A DNA stretch of 64,000 nucleotides from Nitrogeniibacter mangrovi (GTDB lineage: Bacteria; Pseudomonadota; Gammaproteobacteria; Burkholderiales; Rhodocyclaceae): assembly GCF_010983895.1 (NCBI RefSeq), contig NZ_CP048836.1, positions 248,001 to 312,000 on the forward strand, in the 5' to 3' direction. Of this stretch, positions 20,641 through 31,211 are shown piece by piece; position 1 is the first letter of the stretch, and each line of letters starts with the position of its first letter. A program made the position numbers and the translations under genes. Below the pieces are notes generated by a model. The model ran no database searches and was not told the DNA's origin. It saw only the letters and a list, made by a program, of their open reading frames with translations.

Positions 20641-21939
20641 GTGGCCGTGTTCGCCATACCGATCGCGTTGCTGGTGTCCCCGGTGGTCGGGGCGCTGGTG
20701 GCTGCGCTCGGCCTGCTCGTGGTGCTCTGGCGACACAACTGGTACCTCACCCAGCTCGTGGTGTGGACCCATGAACCGATCGGCACGCCCCTGCCCCATG
20801 CCTTCGGGGTGTGGGATTTCGTCTTTTCCGATCTCAACCGGCGTGCGCGCCAGGCCAGCGAGCAGCGCGAGCGCCTGAGCGCCGCGCTGGATCGCTTTCG
20901 CGAAGCCAGTCAGGCCATGCCCGACGGGGTCATGTACCTGTCCCATACCGACACCATCGAGTGGATCAACCGCCAGGCGGCCATCGACTTCAGTCTCGAC
21001 CAGGAGCGTGACCGTGGGGTCCAGGTCACCAACCTCGTGCGTCAGCCCGACTTCGTGCACTACCTCGAACGCGGCGATTACGACGAACCCTTCCTGTTCC
21101 ACCCGATGCACCGCAAGGGCGCCGCGCTGCTGGTCCAGGTGATCCGTTTCGGCGACCATCGCAAGATGGTCATCTCCCGTGATGTGTCACAGCTGGAAAA
21201 GCTTGAGACCATGCGCCGCGACTTCGTCGCCAACGTGTCCCACGAGCTGCGCACACCCCTGACCGTGGTCTCCGGTTTCCTCGAGACGGTCATCGATGCC
21301 GAGGACGATCTGGATGGCGCCGAGCGCAATCATTATCTCGGTCTCGCCCTCGAGCAGGCCAGCCGCATGCAGCGCCTCATCAACGACCTGCTGACCCTCT
21401 CGGCGCTCGAGACCGGCGCGCCGTCGCCCGACGAAGAGGTGTTCAACGTCGGGGGCATGGTGCGTGAGATCGCCCGGGAGACCGATGCGCTCTCCGCCGG
21501 CCGCCACACGGTGGAAGTCAGCGTGGATTGCGACTGCCAGTGTGCCGGCAGCGCCAAGGAGTTGCACAGCGCTTTCGCCAACCTGGCCAGCAACGCGGTC
21601 AGGTACACCCCCGCGGGCGGCACGGTCCGCTTGCGCTGGCACCTGGATCCGGACGGGTTCGGCGAGTTCTGTGTCGAGGATACCGGTATCGGCGTGGCCC
21701 CGGAGCATCTGCCGCGGCTGACGGAACGTTTTTATCGTGTGGACCGCGGGCGCTCGCGCGAGACCGGCGGGACCGGGCTGGGGCTGGCGATCGTCAAGCA
21801 CGTCCTCACCCGCCATCAGTGTGAGCTCAAGGTCTCCAGTACCCCGGGGGTGGGCAGCACGTTCTGCGTGCGCGTGCCGGCGCGACGGATCGTCCGCTGC
21901 GAGCAAGCGTCCGCCCCTAGCGGCCAGGCGAGCGCCTGA
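20641..21939 (+). CDS. phoR: Phosphate regulon sensor kinase PhoR
   Basis: A membrane histidine kinase that phosphorylates PhoB. It has N-terminal hydrophobic helices, a PhoR-type linker (DFVFSDLNRRARQASEQRER), a PAS domain, HisKA with VANVSHELRTPLTVVSGF, and a HATPase domain ending GGTGLGLAIVKHVL. GTG at 20641 is the only conventional start in the open frame, giving 432 residues, but it would cut into the first membrane helix. The open frame extends to 20575, and an ATT at 20587 with GCGGAG just before it would give MIRATVRYVWVGFATALAA, a complete helix. The 5' end is therefore uncertain. Confidence 0.9.
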   Translation: MAVFAIPIALLVSPVVGALVAALGLLVVLWRHNWYLTQLVVWTHEPIGTPLPHAFGVWDFVFSDLNRRARQASEQRERLSAALDRFREASQAMPDGVMYLSHTDTIEWINRQAAIDFSLDQERDRGVQVTNLVRQPDFVHYLERGDYDEPFLFHPMHRKGAALLVQVIRFGDHRKMVISRDVSQLEKLETMRRDFVANVSHELRTPLTVVSGFLETVIDAEDDLDGAERNHYLGLALEQASRMQRLINDLLTLSALETGAPSPDEEVFNVGGMVREIARETDALSAGRHTVEVSVDCDCQCAGSAKELHSAFANLASNAVRYTPAGGTVRLRWHLDPDGFGEFCVEDTGIGVAPEHLPRLTERFYRVDRGRSRETGGTGLGLAIVKHVLTRHQCELKVSSTPGVGSTFCVRVPARRIVRCEQASAPSGQASA

Positions 21940-21988
21940 GCCGGGCGCGCTGGCTCGACGGCGACGGCAGGATGCCTGCGCCGGCCGT

Positions 21989-23578
21989 TCAGGCCGGTCC
22001 GATGGTGGTGAATTCCACGCGATCGAAGTTGCTGCCGCGGGTGGCGAGCTTGGTCAGGCGCGCCTGCATGACCTTGTCGCCGACCTTCAGTTCCACGATG
22101 CGCTGCGCCTGATACCAGCCGCCCGGCACGATCAGACTCGGTGCTGCCTTGAGGGCCGGTACCGCCGGCAGCAGGAAGCCGAGCTTGAAGGGGTCGCGGG
22201 TGTTGCTGTGCAGGCCGACGAGGCGGACCGCCACACCCTCGGGGAGTCCGGGCAGGGTGTGCACGCCCAGTTCCATGATGCCGTCGGGGCGGTACATGAG
22301 CCAGCTGATGTGGGCGAGCAGATAGTGCTCGCCATCGGGGGGGCGAATGCCGACCAGCTGGTGATGCTCCAGGCGCTGCCCCCGTGGCTGACACTGCAGC
22401 CGGAAGCCGCCGACCGACTGATCGACGATGTCCCACATTTGCGGAATGTAGCCGCGCTCGATGGCGATGCGCTTCATGTCCTCTTCTTGCGGGACTTCGT
22501 CAGCGCGGGCGCCGAAGGTCAGCATGGCGATATCCGTCTGCACCGGATTGAAGATCGACTGGCGCGGTGATTCGAAGGGTTTGCCGAGGACGAAGAAGCC
22601 GATGGACTCCCAGTCCGCGCAAAGCTCCAGACGGCCATGCGAGCTGCGACGGGTGTATCGCCTGCCCGCCGACGCCAGCCCCCAGGGGCGGTAGAGCGAG
22701 AGCAGCAGCCGGCCGCCGGATTCGGTGGTGCAGTCGTCGCCGAGACCGAGTGAGCTGGGGGTGACGCCCTGCTTGAACTGGGTCAGCACCGCCTGGATCT
22801 GTCCGGCCAGCCGGGTGCCGTCGAAGCGGCGCAGATGGGGGGACGCCTGCAGCGTGGCCAGCGGCCGCAGGCCGTGGTCGCGGCTCAGATCGAGGGCATA
22901 GGTGCCGGGTTTCTCGCCATCCTGGGGCAGGTGCAGGGCGCAGTAGGGGGCAAAACGCTGGGCCCAGCGGCACACCCAGTCGAATTCACGTTGGCTGCGG
23001 CCGAAGGGGTTGGCCAGATCGACCAGCAGCACCGCGACGTAGGCTTCGACGCTGCTTTGTGCTTTCCACACCTCGTTGAGTGGATCGGCCACCCGGGTGC
23101 GTGCCACGCCCTGCTGTTCCGCCACTGAATAGCCGGCGTGGAAGTCCAGCCACAGGCCGGCAGGCACGGCGCGGTGGGCACGAAAGTATTCCAGCAGCGT
23201 GAGTCCGGCATAGTGCAGGCGTCGCTGCATCAGGGTCGCGCGCTGCGCGCCGAGACTTTGCTGGGCGGCATCCCGCTGCGCGATCAGGGCGTAGGAGTTG
23301 GCCAGATCGCGCCACAGCTTGACCACCCGGCGCAGCGTGGTCTCTTCCTCGCTCTCGGGCGGGAGCGGGTGGTCGGCGTAACGTCGTGCCAGGGCCTCCT
23401 GGACGAAGGCGATGGAGGTGCGCGCCGCTTCGAGGACTTCGAAATGACGATCCGCAGCCGGCGGCTTGTCGTGCATCTCGGTGACGATGCGCGCGAGCGT
23501 CTGATGGCTTTCGGAGACGCTGACCGGGTTGATCTGGCGGATGAGGTCGAGCGCGACATTGGGATCGTAGTAGTTCAT
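21989..23578 (-). CDS. Conserved hypothetical protein with PilZ-like motif
   Basis: A 529-residue soluble protein that I do not recognise as a named family. The N-terminal 150 residues are helical, beginning MNYYDPNVALDLIRQINPVS. The middle is mixed, and the C-terminal third has beta-rich segments. DQSVGGFRLQC, around residue 395, fits the (D/N)xSxxG motif of PilZ c-di-GMP-binding domains, and Arg residues lie shortly before it (KRIAIER), though not in the exact RxxxR spacing. No signal peptide or membrane helix is visible. It is alone between phoR (convergent) and the HIT gene. A c-di-GMP role would be inference only. Confidence 0.6.
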   Translation of the reverse strand: MNYYDPNVALDLIRQINPVSVSESHQTLARIVTEMHDKPPAADRHFEVLEAARTSIAFVQEALARRYADHPLPPESEEETTLRRVVKLWRDLANSYALIAQRDAAQQSLGAQRATLMQRRLHYAGLTLLEYFRAHRAVPAGLWLDFHAGYSVAEQQGVARTRVADPLNEVWKAQSSVEAYVAVLLVDLANPFGRSQREFDWVCRWAQRFAPYCALHLPQDGEKPGTYALDLSRDHGLRPLATLQASPHLRRFDGTRLAGQIQAVLTQFKQGVTPSSLGLGDDCTTESGGRLLLSLYRPWGLASAGRRYTRRSSHGRLELCADWESIGFFVLGKPFESPRQSIFNPVQTDIAMLTFGARADEVPQEEDMKRIAIERGYIPQMWDIVDQSVGGFRLQCQPRGQRLEHHQLVGIRPPDGEHYLLAHISWLMYRPDGIMELGVHTLPGLPEGVAVRLVGLHSNTRDPFKLGFLLPAVPALKAAPSLIVPGGWYQAQRIVELKVGDKVMQARLTKLATRGSNFDRVEFTTIGPA

Positions 23579-23668
23579 GGTGTCTTTTCGTCTGGGCGGT
23601 CCGCAGCGGTGTCAGCGCGCGACGACGGTTATTGTTGCCATAAATGATGACGTGCCCCGCATGTCGAA

Positions 23669-24085
23669 TCAATCATCCATTCGGCCGAGCCATTGCGCCA
23701 GCGCGCGGCACAGGGTGTCGTCGTCCACGTCCGGTTGCGGCGCGCCGCTCCGTTTCGGCGGCGCCCACACGGGATCCGGGAAGCGGGCGTCGTCCTCGAA
23801 GCGGGCGATGACGTGCCAGTGCAGGTGGGGGACCATGTTGCCAAGGCTGGCCAGATTGATCTTGGCCGGACTGAAGCACTCGCGCAGCGCCCCTTCGACC
23901 GCATATACCCGGCGCATCAGGTGTTCGCGCTCGGCCGCCTCCAGATCGGTCATCTCCGCCACGTGGCCGGTCCAGATGACGCGGCAGTAGCCGGCGTTGT
24001 CGTCGTCGGCGACGCGGATGATGCGGCACAGCGCATCCTGCCAGAGGATGTTTTCGCCCTCGGGGTGGCACAGGGGACAGGTCAT
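23669..24085 (-). CDS. HIT family protein
   Basis: A 138-residue histidine-triad protein. The triad PHLHWHVIARF near residue 100 supplies the catalytic His of nucleotide hydrolases and transferases. CPLC at residues 3-6 could bind zinc together with a His, as in some HIT proteins. WTGHVAEMTDLEAAEREHLM is the preceding helix. The substrate (dinucleoside polyphosphate, AMP-amine or other) cannot be told. It is followed on the same strand by no close partner; the amidotransferase gene begins 900 bases upstream. Confidence 0.88.
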   Translation of the reverse strand: MTCPLCHPEGENILWQDALCRIIRVADDDNAGYCRVIWTGHVAEMTDLEAAEREHLMRRVYAVEGALRECFSPAKINLASLGNMVPHLHWHVIARFEDDARFPDPVWAPPKRSGAPQPDVDDDTLCRALAQWLGRMDD

Positions 24086-24157
24086 GATCGACGGTCGTCG
24101 CGGAAATCAACGCTCACCAGTATGCGCCGAAATCGGGGTGGTTATCGTGAATCCACG

Positions 24158-24979
24158 TCACACCGCGGGAGGAATCGTGTCCTTGACGAAAGCGCGCGTC
24201 GTACCGTCGCCGAAATCCCGTGGCTCGCCGTCCACGAAGGTCAGCAGCGAGCCCGCGGTGATCGGCGTCCAGCGTTCGTTGTCGGTCAGCGCGGTGGTGG
24301 CGACCACCGCGACCCGGTCCGCCGGGGTCGTGAGCTGGCTGAAGTCCACGCTCACGTCCTGGTCGGTCAGGTGCGCGTCGGCAAACGGCGCCTGACGCAC
24401 GATGTAGCACAGCCGCGAGGCGCAGTGGGCGAACAGGGCGCGGCCGTTGGAGAGCAGGAAGTTGAATTCGCCGTGGGCGCCGATGTCGGTGGCCAGCGTG
24501 CGCAACAGCGCGTGCATGGTCTCGATCGACGGGGCGTTTGCCGGGTGGTGCCGCGCCAGGGTGTCGAGGATATGGCAGAAGGCCCGTTCCGAGTCGGTGT
24601 TGCCCACCGGCAGGAAGCGGCCGCTGAGCGCGGGCGCGTAGTCCTTCAGATCACCGTTGTGGGCGAACAGCCAGTATTCACCCCACAGCTCGCGCATGAA
24701 TGGGTGGGTGTTCTCCAGCGCCACCCGGCCGTGGGTGGCCTTGCGGATGTGCGCGATCACGTTGAGCGAGCGGATCGGGTACTGGCGCACCAGTTCGGCG
24801 ACCGGTGAATCGGCACTGGGGCGGGGGTCCAGAAACACCCGGCAGCCGGCGCCCTCGAAGAAGGCGATGCCCCAGCCGTCACGATGGTGGTCGGTCAGGC
24901 CGCCGCGGGCCTGGAAACCGGTGAAGGAGAAGCAGATATCGGTGGGGGTGTTGCAGTTCATCCCCAGCAGCTGGCACAT
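24158..24979 (-). CDS. Class II glutamine amidotransferase (YafJ-like)
   Basis: A 273-residue Ntn-type amidotransferase. Cys2, exposed after Met removal, is the expected nucleophile (MCQLLGMNC). HHRDGWGIAFFEG, IAHIRKATHGRVALENTHPF and the WLFAHNGDL motif complete the glutaminase site. YafJ-like proteins have only the glutaminase domain, and their physiological acceptor is not known. The length is typical. It lies 24 bases downstream of the DUF1499 gene on the same strand. Confidence 0.87.
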   Translation of the reverse strand: MCQLLGMNCNTPTDICFSFTGFQARGGLTDHHRDGWGIAFFEGAGCRVFLDPRPSADSPVAELVRQYPIRSLNVIAHIRKATHGRVALENTHPFMRELWGEYWLFAHNGDLKDYAPALSGRFLPVGNTDSERAFCHILDTLARHHPANAPSIETMHALLRTLATDIGAHGEFNFLLSNGRALFAHCASRLCYIVRQAPFADAHLTDQDVSVDFSQLTTPADRVAVVATTALTDNERWTPITAGSLLTFVDGEPRDFGDGTTRAFVKDTIPPAV

Positions 24980-25003
24980 GGGCGCGCTCCGTCAGGACGT
25001 GGT

Positions 25004-25438
25004 TCAATCCTCGGCGTTTTGCCGCGCCTTGGCAAGCAGGCGCTCGAGGCGGCGGCGATTGACACCGAAGTCGTAATAGCCGCTGCAGGCGCCGCTGCGC
25101 ATGGCCAGACGGCCGTCGGCGCGGAAGATGAAATGGGCTTCGTCCACGAAGCCGAAGACGCGGGAACGGAAATGGGCGATGAGCCAGTGCGGGCCTTCGG
25201 CGACGATGTCGCTGCGCGGTTCGCTGAGGATGGCGGCGCGCAGCTGTGCGAGCGCGACGTCGTCGGCCAGGGGCAGCCGGCGCTCCGGGTCGGGGTGGTC
25301 GGTAGACACGCAGTTGGGGCGCTCGGTGCAGGGCAGCAGGGTGGTCGCCGGGTCGACCTGTTCGCCGCGGCAGCCGGTCCAGGCAGAGGCGTTCATGGTG
25401 GTGCTCAGCAGGAGGGTGAGCAGGCCGGCGCGGATCAT
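25004..25438 (-). CDS. DUF1499 family periplasmic protein
   Basis: A 144-residue exported protein with signal peptide MIRAGLLTLLLSTTMNASA. PCTERPNCVSTDHPD, from about residue 36, is the hallmark of DUF1499. FGFVDEAHFIFRADGRLAMRSGA and GYYDFGVNRRRLERLLA follow, also typical of the family. The function is unknown. Its ATG overlaps the stop of the upstream DUF3617 gene in ATGA, so the two are probably coupled. Confidence 0.8.
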   Translation of the reverse strand: MIRAGLLTLLLSTTMNASAWTGCRGEQVDPATTLLPCTERPNCVSTDHPDPERRLPLADDVALAQLRAAILSEPRSDIVAEGPHWLIAHFRSRVFGFVDEAHFIFRADGRLAMRSGACSGYYDFGVNRRRLERLLAKARQNAED

Positions 25439-25944
25439 CGGCCCGGCATCACGGGCATGTGTTTCATCATCTCGTTGAGATCGATGCCGCCGGGCAGCCC
25501 CATCATGACCATGTCACCGGGCTTCTGCCCCGGTTTGCAGGGGCCGAGGCGGCGTGCGTCCATGCGTAGCGTGGTCTGTTGCATGCCGTTCAGCGGTGGG
25601 GCGAAGGTGGTGGCCAGCTGGCCGACGAAATGCTGGCTGAAGTCGCCGCTGAAGCTGCCGTGCGTGGTGGCGGTGCTGCCGCCGGCCTGGCACACCGAGT
25701 CGATCAGGACGCGATCCCCGTCGCGCCGGATCGACAGCTTGCTACAGGACGAGGCGCCCTGCTGGCGCGCCAGATCGTCGAGCTTGTCGTCGGTGCACAC
25801 CTGCACGGCGTGGGTGAAGCTGCCGGTGGTGCTCATCTGCATGCGGTGTTCCCACAGACCGGGCTGGCGACGCGGCAGATCGTCGGCGGCCAGGGCGCCG
25901 GTGGCCAGGCACAGCAGCGAAGCAAAGGTGGCGATCCGTCTCAT
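25435..25944 (-). CDS. DUF3617 family periplasmic protein
   Basis: A 169-residue exported protein with signal peptide MRRIATFASLLCLATGALA. PGLWEHRMQM shortly after the signal and conserved Cys residues at VCTDDK, SSCSKL and SVCQAGG fit DUF3617, small periplasmic proteins of unknown role with probable disulfides. The C terminus is Met-rich (GDMVMMGLPGG, MMKHMPVMPG), which may bind metal, though this is speculation. It is 30 bases after the gatB stop. Confidence 0.75.
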   Translation of the reverse strand: MRRIATFASLLCLATGALAADDLPRRQPGLWEHRMQMSTTGSFTHAVQVCTDDKLDDLARQQGASSCSKLSIRRDGDRVLIDSVCQAGGSTATTHGSFSGDFSQHFVGQLATTFAPPLNGMQQTTLRMDARRLGPCKPGQKPGDMVMMGLPGGIDLNEMMKHMPVMPGR

Positions 25945-25974
25945 CGTGAAGCCCTCCGAATGCGGAGTGGACCG

Positions 25975-27435
25975 TCAACCGGCCAGTTTGTTGCGCAGCA
26001 GCTCGTTGACCTGGGCCGGATTGGCCTTGCCACGGGAGGCCTTCATCACCTGACCGACGAGGGCATTGAGGGCCTTCTCCTTGCCGGCCCTGAATTCCTC
26101 GACATTTTTGGCGTTGGCGGCGATCACCTCGTCCACCATGCGTTCGAGCTCGCCGGTGTCGTTCATCTGCTTGAGGCCCTCGGCCTCGATGATGGCGTCC
26201 ACCTCGGCGCCGGTGCCGCTCCACAGGGCGTCGAACACCTTCTTGCCGGCGTTGTTGGAGATGGTGCCGTCGCCGATGCGCATGACCAGGGCCGACAGCT
26301 GGGCCGGCTTGACCGGCGCATCGGCGATGTCGCGCTCTTCCTTGTTGAGGCGCTTGGCCAGCTCGCCCATCACCCAGTTGGCGCAGGGCTTGGCCAGGGC
26401 ATCGCCGGCGGCGGCCACGGTGGCCTCGAAGTAGGTGGCGAGGTCGCGACTGGCGGTGAGCGTGACCGCATCGTAGGGGGTGAGGCCCCAGTCGCGCACG
26501 AAGCGCTCGCGCATGGCGGCGGGCAACTCGGGCATGACCTCGCGGGTGCGCTCGATCCACGCCTCGCTGATGACCAGCGGCAGCAGGTCGGGGTCGGGGA
26601 AGTAGCGGTAGTCGTGCGCGTCTTCCTTGGTGCGCATCACCCGGGTCTCGCCACTGTCCGGATCGAACAGCACGGTGGCCTGCTGCACGGTGCCACCGTC
26701 CTCGATGTGCTCGATCTGCCAGTCCACCTCGTAGTCGATGGCCTGCTGCAGGAAGCGGAAGGAGTTGAGGTTCTTGATCTCGCGGCGGGTGCCGAACTCG
26801 GGCGCTCCCTTCTTGCGCACCGAGACGTTGGCGTCGCAACGGAACGAGCCTTCCTGCATGTTGCCGTCGCAGATGTCGATCCAGCGCACCAGGGTGTGCA
26901 GCGCGCGGGCGTAGGCCACCGCCTCGGCCGAGGAGCGCATGTCGGGCTCGGAGACGATCTCCAGCAAGGGCGTGCCGGCGCGGTTGAGGTCGATGCCGCT
27001 CATGCCGTGGAAGTCTTCATGCAGGCTCTTGCCGGCGTCCTCTTCCAGGTGGGCACGGGTCAGGCGCACGGTTTTCTCGTAGGCCGCTTCGCCCTCGCCG
27101 ACCTGCACCGTGACCGTGCCGCCGACGACCACCGGCAGCTCGAACTGACTGATCTGGTAGCCCTTGGGCAGGTCGGGGTAGAAGTAGTTCTTACGCGCGA
27201 ACACGCTCTTTCGGGCGATCTCGGCGTCGATGGCCAGGCCGAAGCGGATGGCGCGCTCCACGGCACCCCGGTTGAGCACCGGCAGCACCCCGGGCAGGGC
27301 GATGTCCACCGCGCAGGCCTGCGCGTTGGGTTCGGCACCGAAGGCCGTGGACGCGCCCGAGAAGATCTTCGAGGCGGTGTTGAGCTGGGCATGGATCTCC
27401 AGCCCGATGACGACTTCCCAATCCTGACGACTCAT
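25975..27435 (-). CDS. gatB: Aspartyl/glutamyl-tRNA amidotransferase subunit B
   Basis: A 486-residue kinase and tRNA-binding subunit of GatCAB, which converts Glu-tRNA(Gln) and Asp-tRNA(Asn) to the amidated forms. [20 protein letters not shown] is the N-terminal signature, and [20 protein letters not shown] lies near residue 150. The C terminus has the YqeY-like helical domain ([18 protein letters not shown]). Length is normal. It is separated from gatA by a lipoprotein gene, which is not the usual arrangement. Confidence 0.97.
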   Translation of the reverse strand: MSRQDWEVVIGLEIHAQLNTASKIFSGASTAFGAEPNAQACAVDIALPGVLPVLNRGAVERAIRFGLAIDAEIARKSVFARKNYFYPDLPKGYQISQFELPVVVGGTVTVQVGEGEAAYEKTVRLTRAHLEEDAGKSLHEDFHGMSGIDLNRAGTPLLEIVSEPDMRSSAEAVAYARALHTLVRWIDICDGNMQEGSFRCDANVSVRKKGAPEFGTRREIKNLNSFRFLQQAIDYEVDWQIEHIEDGGTVQQATVLFDPDSGETRVMRTKEDAHDYRYFPDPDLLPLVISEAWIERTREVMPELPAAMRERFVRDWGLTPYDAVTLTASRDLATYFEATVAAAGDALAKPCANWVMGELAKRLNKEERDIADAPVKPAQLSALVMRIGDGTISNNAGKKVFDALWSGTGAEVDAIIEAEGLKQMNDTGELERMVDEVIAANAKNVEEFRAGKEKALNALVGQVMKASRGKANPAQVNELLRNKLAG

Positions 27436-27495
27436 GGTGTTTCGCTCTGTGTCTCGTGTCTGGCGCCGGCGGCATGCCGGCGCGCTCGGTTCATC

Positions 27496-28077
27496 TCAAT
27501 CGCAACGCCCGACGCGGCGGTCGAACAGCACCGGCAGCATGCCGGCAAAGGCCTGGCCCGGCTCGCAGTAGGCCTCGCAGCCGTGGTAGGCGAGCACCAC
27601 CTGCGGACCCTGTTCCCACATGCGCAGGACGCAGCCGGAGCCGTTGCGCGCCCGCAGCTCGATGCTGGGCAGGGTCTTGGTCTGGTCGAAGTCGGGCAGG
27701 GCGAACTCGCAGCTGCCTTTCGGCTCTGCCAGGCGCGCGCGCAGGTAGCGTACGGTGCCGCGGCGCACGTCCACATCGGCCTGCACCGTGTGCTTGCGTT
27801 CATCCATGGCGGCGCAGCGCATGGCCAGGGTGATCGGCCGCGCCTTCATTGCCCGGGTCGGCCGGCCGGCGCGCGGTGCGGGCGGGGCCGGGGGCGTCTT
27901 GGCCAGGGGCGCGGCGGGCAGCTCGCGCAGCACCGGTGGCGCCGGTGTCGGTGCGGGTGTCGGGGTCGCGACCGGTTCGGGCGGGGGGGCAGGCGGCGGC
28001 AGCGGGCTGCTGCATGCGGCCAGCCCGGCCGCGAGGGCGACCAGGGCACGCCGGGCGAGCCGCGGCGCCGGGATCAC
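27496..28077 (-). CDS. Lipoprotein of unknown function between gatA and gatB
   Basis: A 193-residue protein starting at GTG 28077, which overlaps the gatA stop in GTGA. A signal with lipobox LAAGLAAC (Cys about 20) is followed by a Pro-rich linker of about 35 residues and then a compact domain with six or more Cys residues (for example [39 protein letters not shown]). No family was recognised. It should sit in the periplasm or outer membrane and has no evident link to tRNA amidation. It is probably carried along with the gat transcript. Confidence 0.68.
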   Translation of the reverse strand: MIPAPRLARRALVALAAGLAACSSPLPPPAPPPEPVATPTPAPTPAPPVLRELPAAPLAKTPPAPPAPRAGRPTRAMKARPITLAMRCAAMDERKHTVQADVDVRRGTVRYLRARLAEPKGSCEFALPDFDQTKTLPSIELRARNGSGCVLRMWEQGPQVVLAYHGCEAYCEPGQAFAGMLPVLFDRRVGRCD

Positions 28078-29528
28078 CCCAGCTCCGGCGCGCGCTGATG
28101 CCAGTCCGTGGCTTGCTGGAAGCCATGGGCCGCCTGCAGCAGGCGCGCTTCGTCGAAGTAGTTGCCGATCAGCTGCAGGCCCACGGGCAGGCCGTCGGCG
28201 CCCGTGCCGCAGGGCAGGGACAGGCCCGGCAGGCCGGCCAGGTTGACCGCGATGGTGTAGATGTCCTGCAGGTACATCTGCACCGGATCGTCGCTCTTCT
28301 CGCCGATCGGCCAGGCCACCGTCGGGCTGGTGGGGCCGGCGATCACGTCGCACTGGGCGAAGGCGGCCCGGAAGTCCTCGGCGATCAGGCGGCGCAGTTT
28401 CTGCGCCTTGAGATAGTAGGCGTCGTAGTAGCCATGGGAGAGCACGTAGGTGCCCACCAGGATGCGCCGTTTCACCTCGGCGCCGAAGCCTTCGGCGCGA
28501 CTCTTTTCGTACATCTCTTCGAGGCTGCCGTAGTCGGCGGCACGGTGACCGTAGCGCACGCCGTCGAAGCGCGACAGGTTGGAGCTGGCCTCGGCCGGGG
28601 CGATCACGTAGTAGGCCGGGATCGCCAGGCGCGCATTGGGCAGGCTCACCTCGACGACGGTGGCGCCCAGTTCGCGATACTGCGCGATGGCGGCGTCGAT
28701 GGCACGGCGCACGTCGTCACTCATGCCCTCGGCGAAGAATTCCACCGGCAGGCCGACGCGCAGGCCGGCGAGGGGTTTGTCCAGATCGCGGCTGTAGTCC
28801 TCGCGCGGGCGCTCCACGCTGGTGGAGTCGCGCGGATCGAAGCCCGCCATGGCGGTGAGCAGCAGGGCGCAGTCCTGGGCGCTGCGGCCGAAGGCGCCGC
28901 CCTGGTCGAGGGAGGAGGCGTAGGCGATCATCCCGTAGCGGCTGACCACGCCATAGGTGGGCTTGATGCCGGTGATGCCGTTCATGGCCGCCGGCTGGCG
29001 CACCGAGCCGCCGGTGTCGGTGCCGGTGGCCATGGGCGCCATGCGCGCGGCCACGGCCACGGCCGAGCCGCCCGAGGAGCCGCCGGCGATGCGTGCGGGG
29101 TCCCAGGCGTTGCGGGTCGGGCCGTAATAGGTGTTTTCGTTGGACGAGCCCATGGCGAACTCGTCCATGTTGGTCTTGCCGAGCATGACCGCGCCGGCGG
29201 CCTTGAGCTGGCTGACCACGTGGGCGTCGTAGGGGCTCACGAAGTTGTCGAGCATCTTCGAGCCGCAGCTGGTGCGCACGCCCTGGGTGCAGAACACGTC
29301 CTTGTGGGCGACCGGGATGCCGGTGAGCGGCCCCGCGTCACCGCCGGCGATGCGCGCGTCGGCGGCGCGGGCGGCGGCCAGCGCGCCCTCGCGGTCGACC
29401 GTGATGAAGGCGTTCAGGCGCGGGTTGAGCGCGTCGATGCGATCGAGGAAGGCCGTGGTCAGTTCGACACTGGAGAGCTGCCGGCCCTGCAGGGCAGCGG
29501 CCAGCTCGGTGAGGCTCGATTGGATCAT
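28074..29528 (-). CDS. gatA: Aspartyl/glutamyl-tRNA amidotransferase subunit A
   Basis: A 484-residue amidase-signature enzyme that releases ammonia from glutamine for Gat[21 protein letters not shown] holds the catalytic Lys, and [15 protein letters not shown] the cis-Ser/Ser pair. [19 protein letters not shown] is the family signature. It follows gatC by 37 bases and overlaps the downstream lipoprotein gene by four bases. Confidence 0.97.
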   Translation of the reverse strand: MIQSSLTELAAALQGRQLSSVELTTAFLDRIDALNPRLNAFITVDREGALAAARAADARIAGGDAGPLTGIPVAHKDVFCTQGVRTSCGSKMLDNFVSPYDAHVVSQLKAAGAVMLGKTNMDEFAMGSSNENTYYGPTRNAWDPARIAGGSSGGSAVAVAARMAPMATGTDTGGSVRQPAAMNGITGIKPTYGVVSRYGMIAYASSLDQGGAFGRSAQDCALLLTAMAGFDPRDSTSVERPREDYSRDLDKPLAGLRVGLPVEFFAEGMSDDVRRAIDAAIAQYRELGATVVEVSLPNARLAIPAYYVIAPAEASSNLSRFDGVRYGHRAADYGSLEEMYEKSRAEGFGAEVKRRILVGTYVLSHGYYDAYYLKAQKLRRLIAEDFRAAFAQCDVIAGPTSPTVAWPIGEKSDDPVQMYLQDIYTIAVNLAGLPGLSLPCGTGADGLPVGLQLIGNYFDEARLLQAAHGFQQATDWHQRAPELG

Positions 29529-29565
29529 GGTGTGTGCGTCGGTCGGGTGGTGCGGGTCGCCAGGC

Positions 29566-29853
29566 TTATTCGATCACCTGGGGCACGAGGTACAGGCCGG
29601 CTTCGGTCTGCGGGGCGACGGCCTGGAAGGCCTCGCGCTGATCGGTCTCGGTGGCGACGTCGTCGCGCAGGCGCTGGGCGACGTCCTGGGGATGCGACAT
29701 GGGTTCGACGCCGTCGGTGTCGACCGCCTGCATCTGCTCGATCAGGCCGAAGATGTCGTTGAGCTTGTCGAGAGTGCTTTGTGCCTCGCCGTCGGCCAGT
29801 TCGATGCGGGCCAGCCGGGCAATGTGGCGAACCTCGTCGAGCGAAAGAGACAT
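29566..29853 (-). CDS. gatC: Aspartyl/glutamyl-tRNA amidotransferase subunit C
   Basis: A 95-residue subunit that wraps GatA and Gat[21 protein letters not shown] at the N terminus and [17 protein letters not shown] in the middle are typical. It is the first gene of the gat operon and is divergent from mreB; the gap holds a palindromic element. Confidence 0.95.
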   Translation of the reverse strand: MSLSLDEVRHIARLARIELADGEAQSTLDKLNDIFGLIEQMQAVDTDGVEPMSHPQDVAQRLRDDVATETDQREAFQAVAPQTEAGLYLVPQVIE

Positions 29854-29916
29854 GGCGCAATAAACCTGCTTAAATCACAAGGGTTTGTAGGTTATCATAA
29901 TCGTTTATCTTCCTAA

Positions 29917-31146
<1,230 letters not shown>

Positions 31147-31158
31147 TCCTGAGTCGCT

Positions 31159-31182
31159 GGATGCGCCGGAGCCGGCGCATCC
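31159..31182 (+). other. Hairpin between mreB and mreC
   Basis: GGATGCGCCGG and CCGGCGCATCC are perfectly complementary around a two-base centre. There is no T run, so it may be a processing or attenuating stem that lets mreB be made in excess over mreCD. Confidence 0.6.
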
Positions 31183-31211
31183 GTTCCGTTCGCAACACCT
31201 GAAGTCGCCAC

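Noticed and set aside
25579-29762. Two long plus-strand frames across the gat operon
   Set aside because: They are antisense to gatB, gatA and gatC, which are certain, and their translations are low-complexity.
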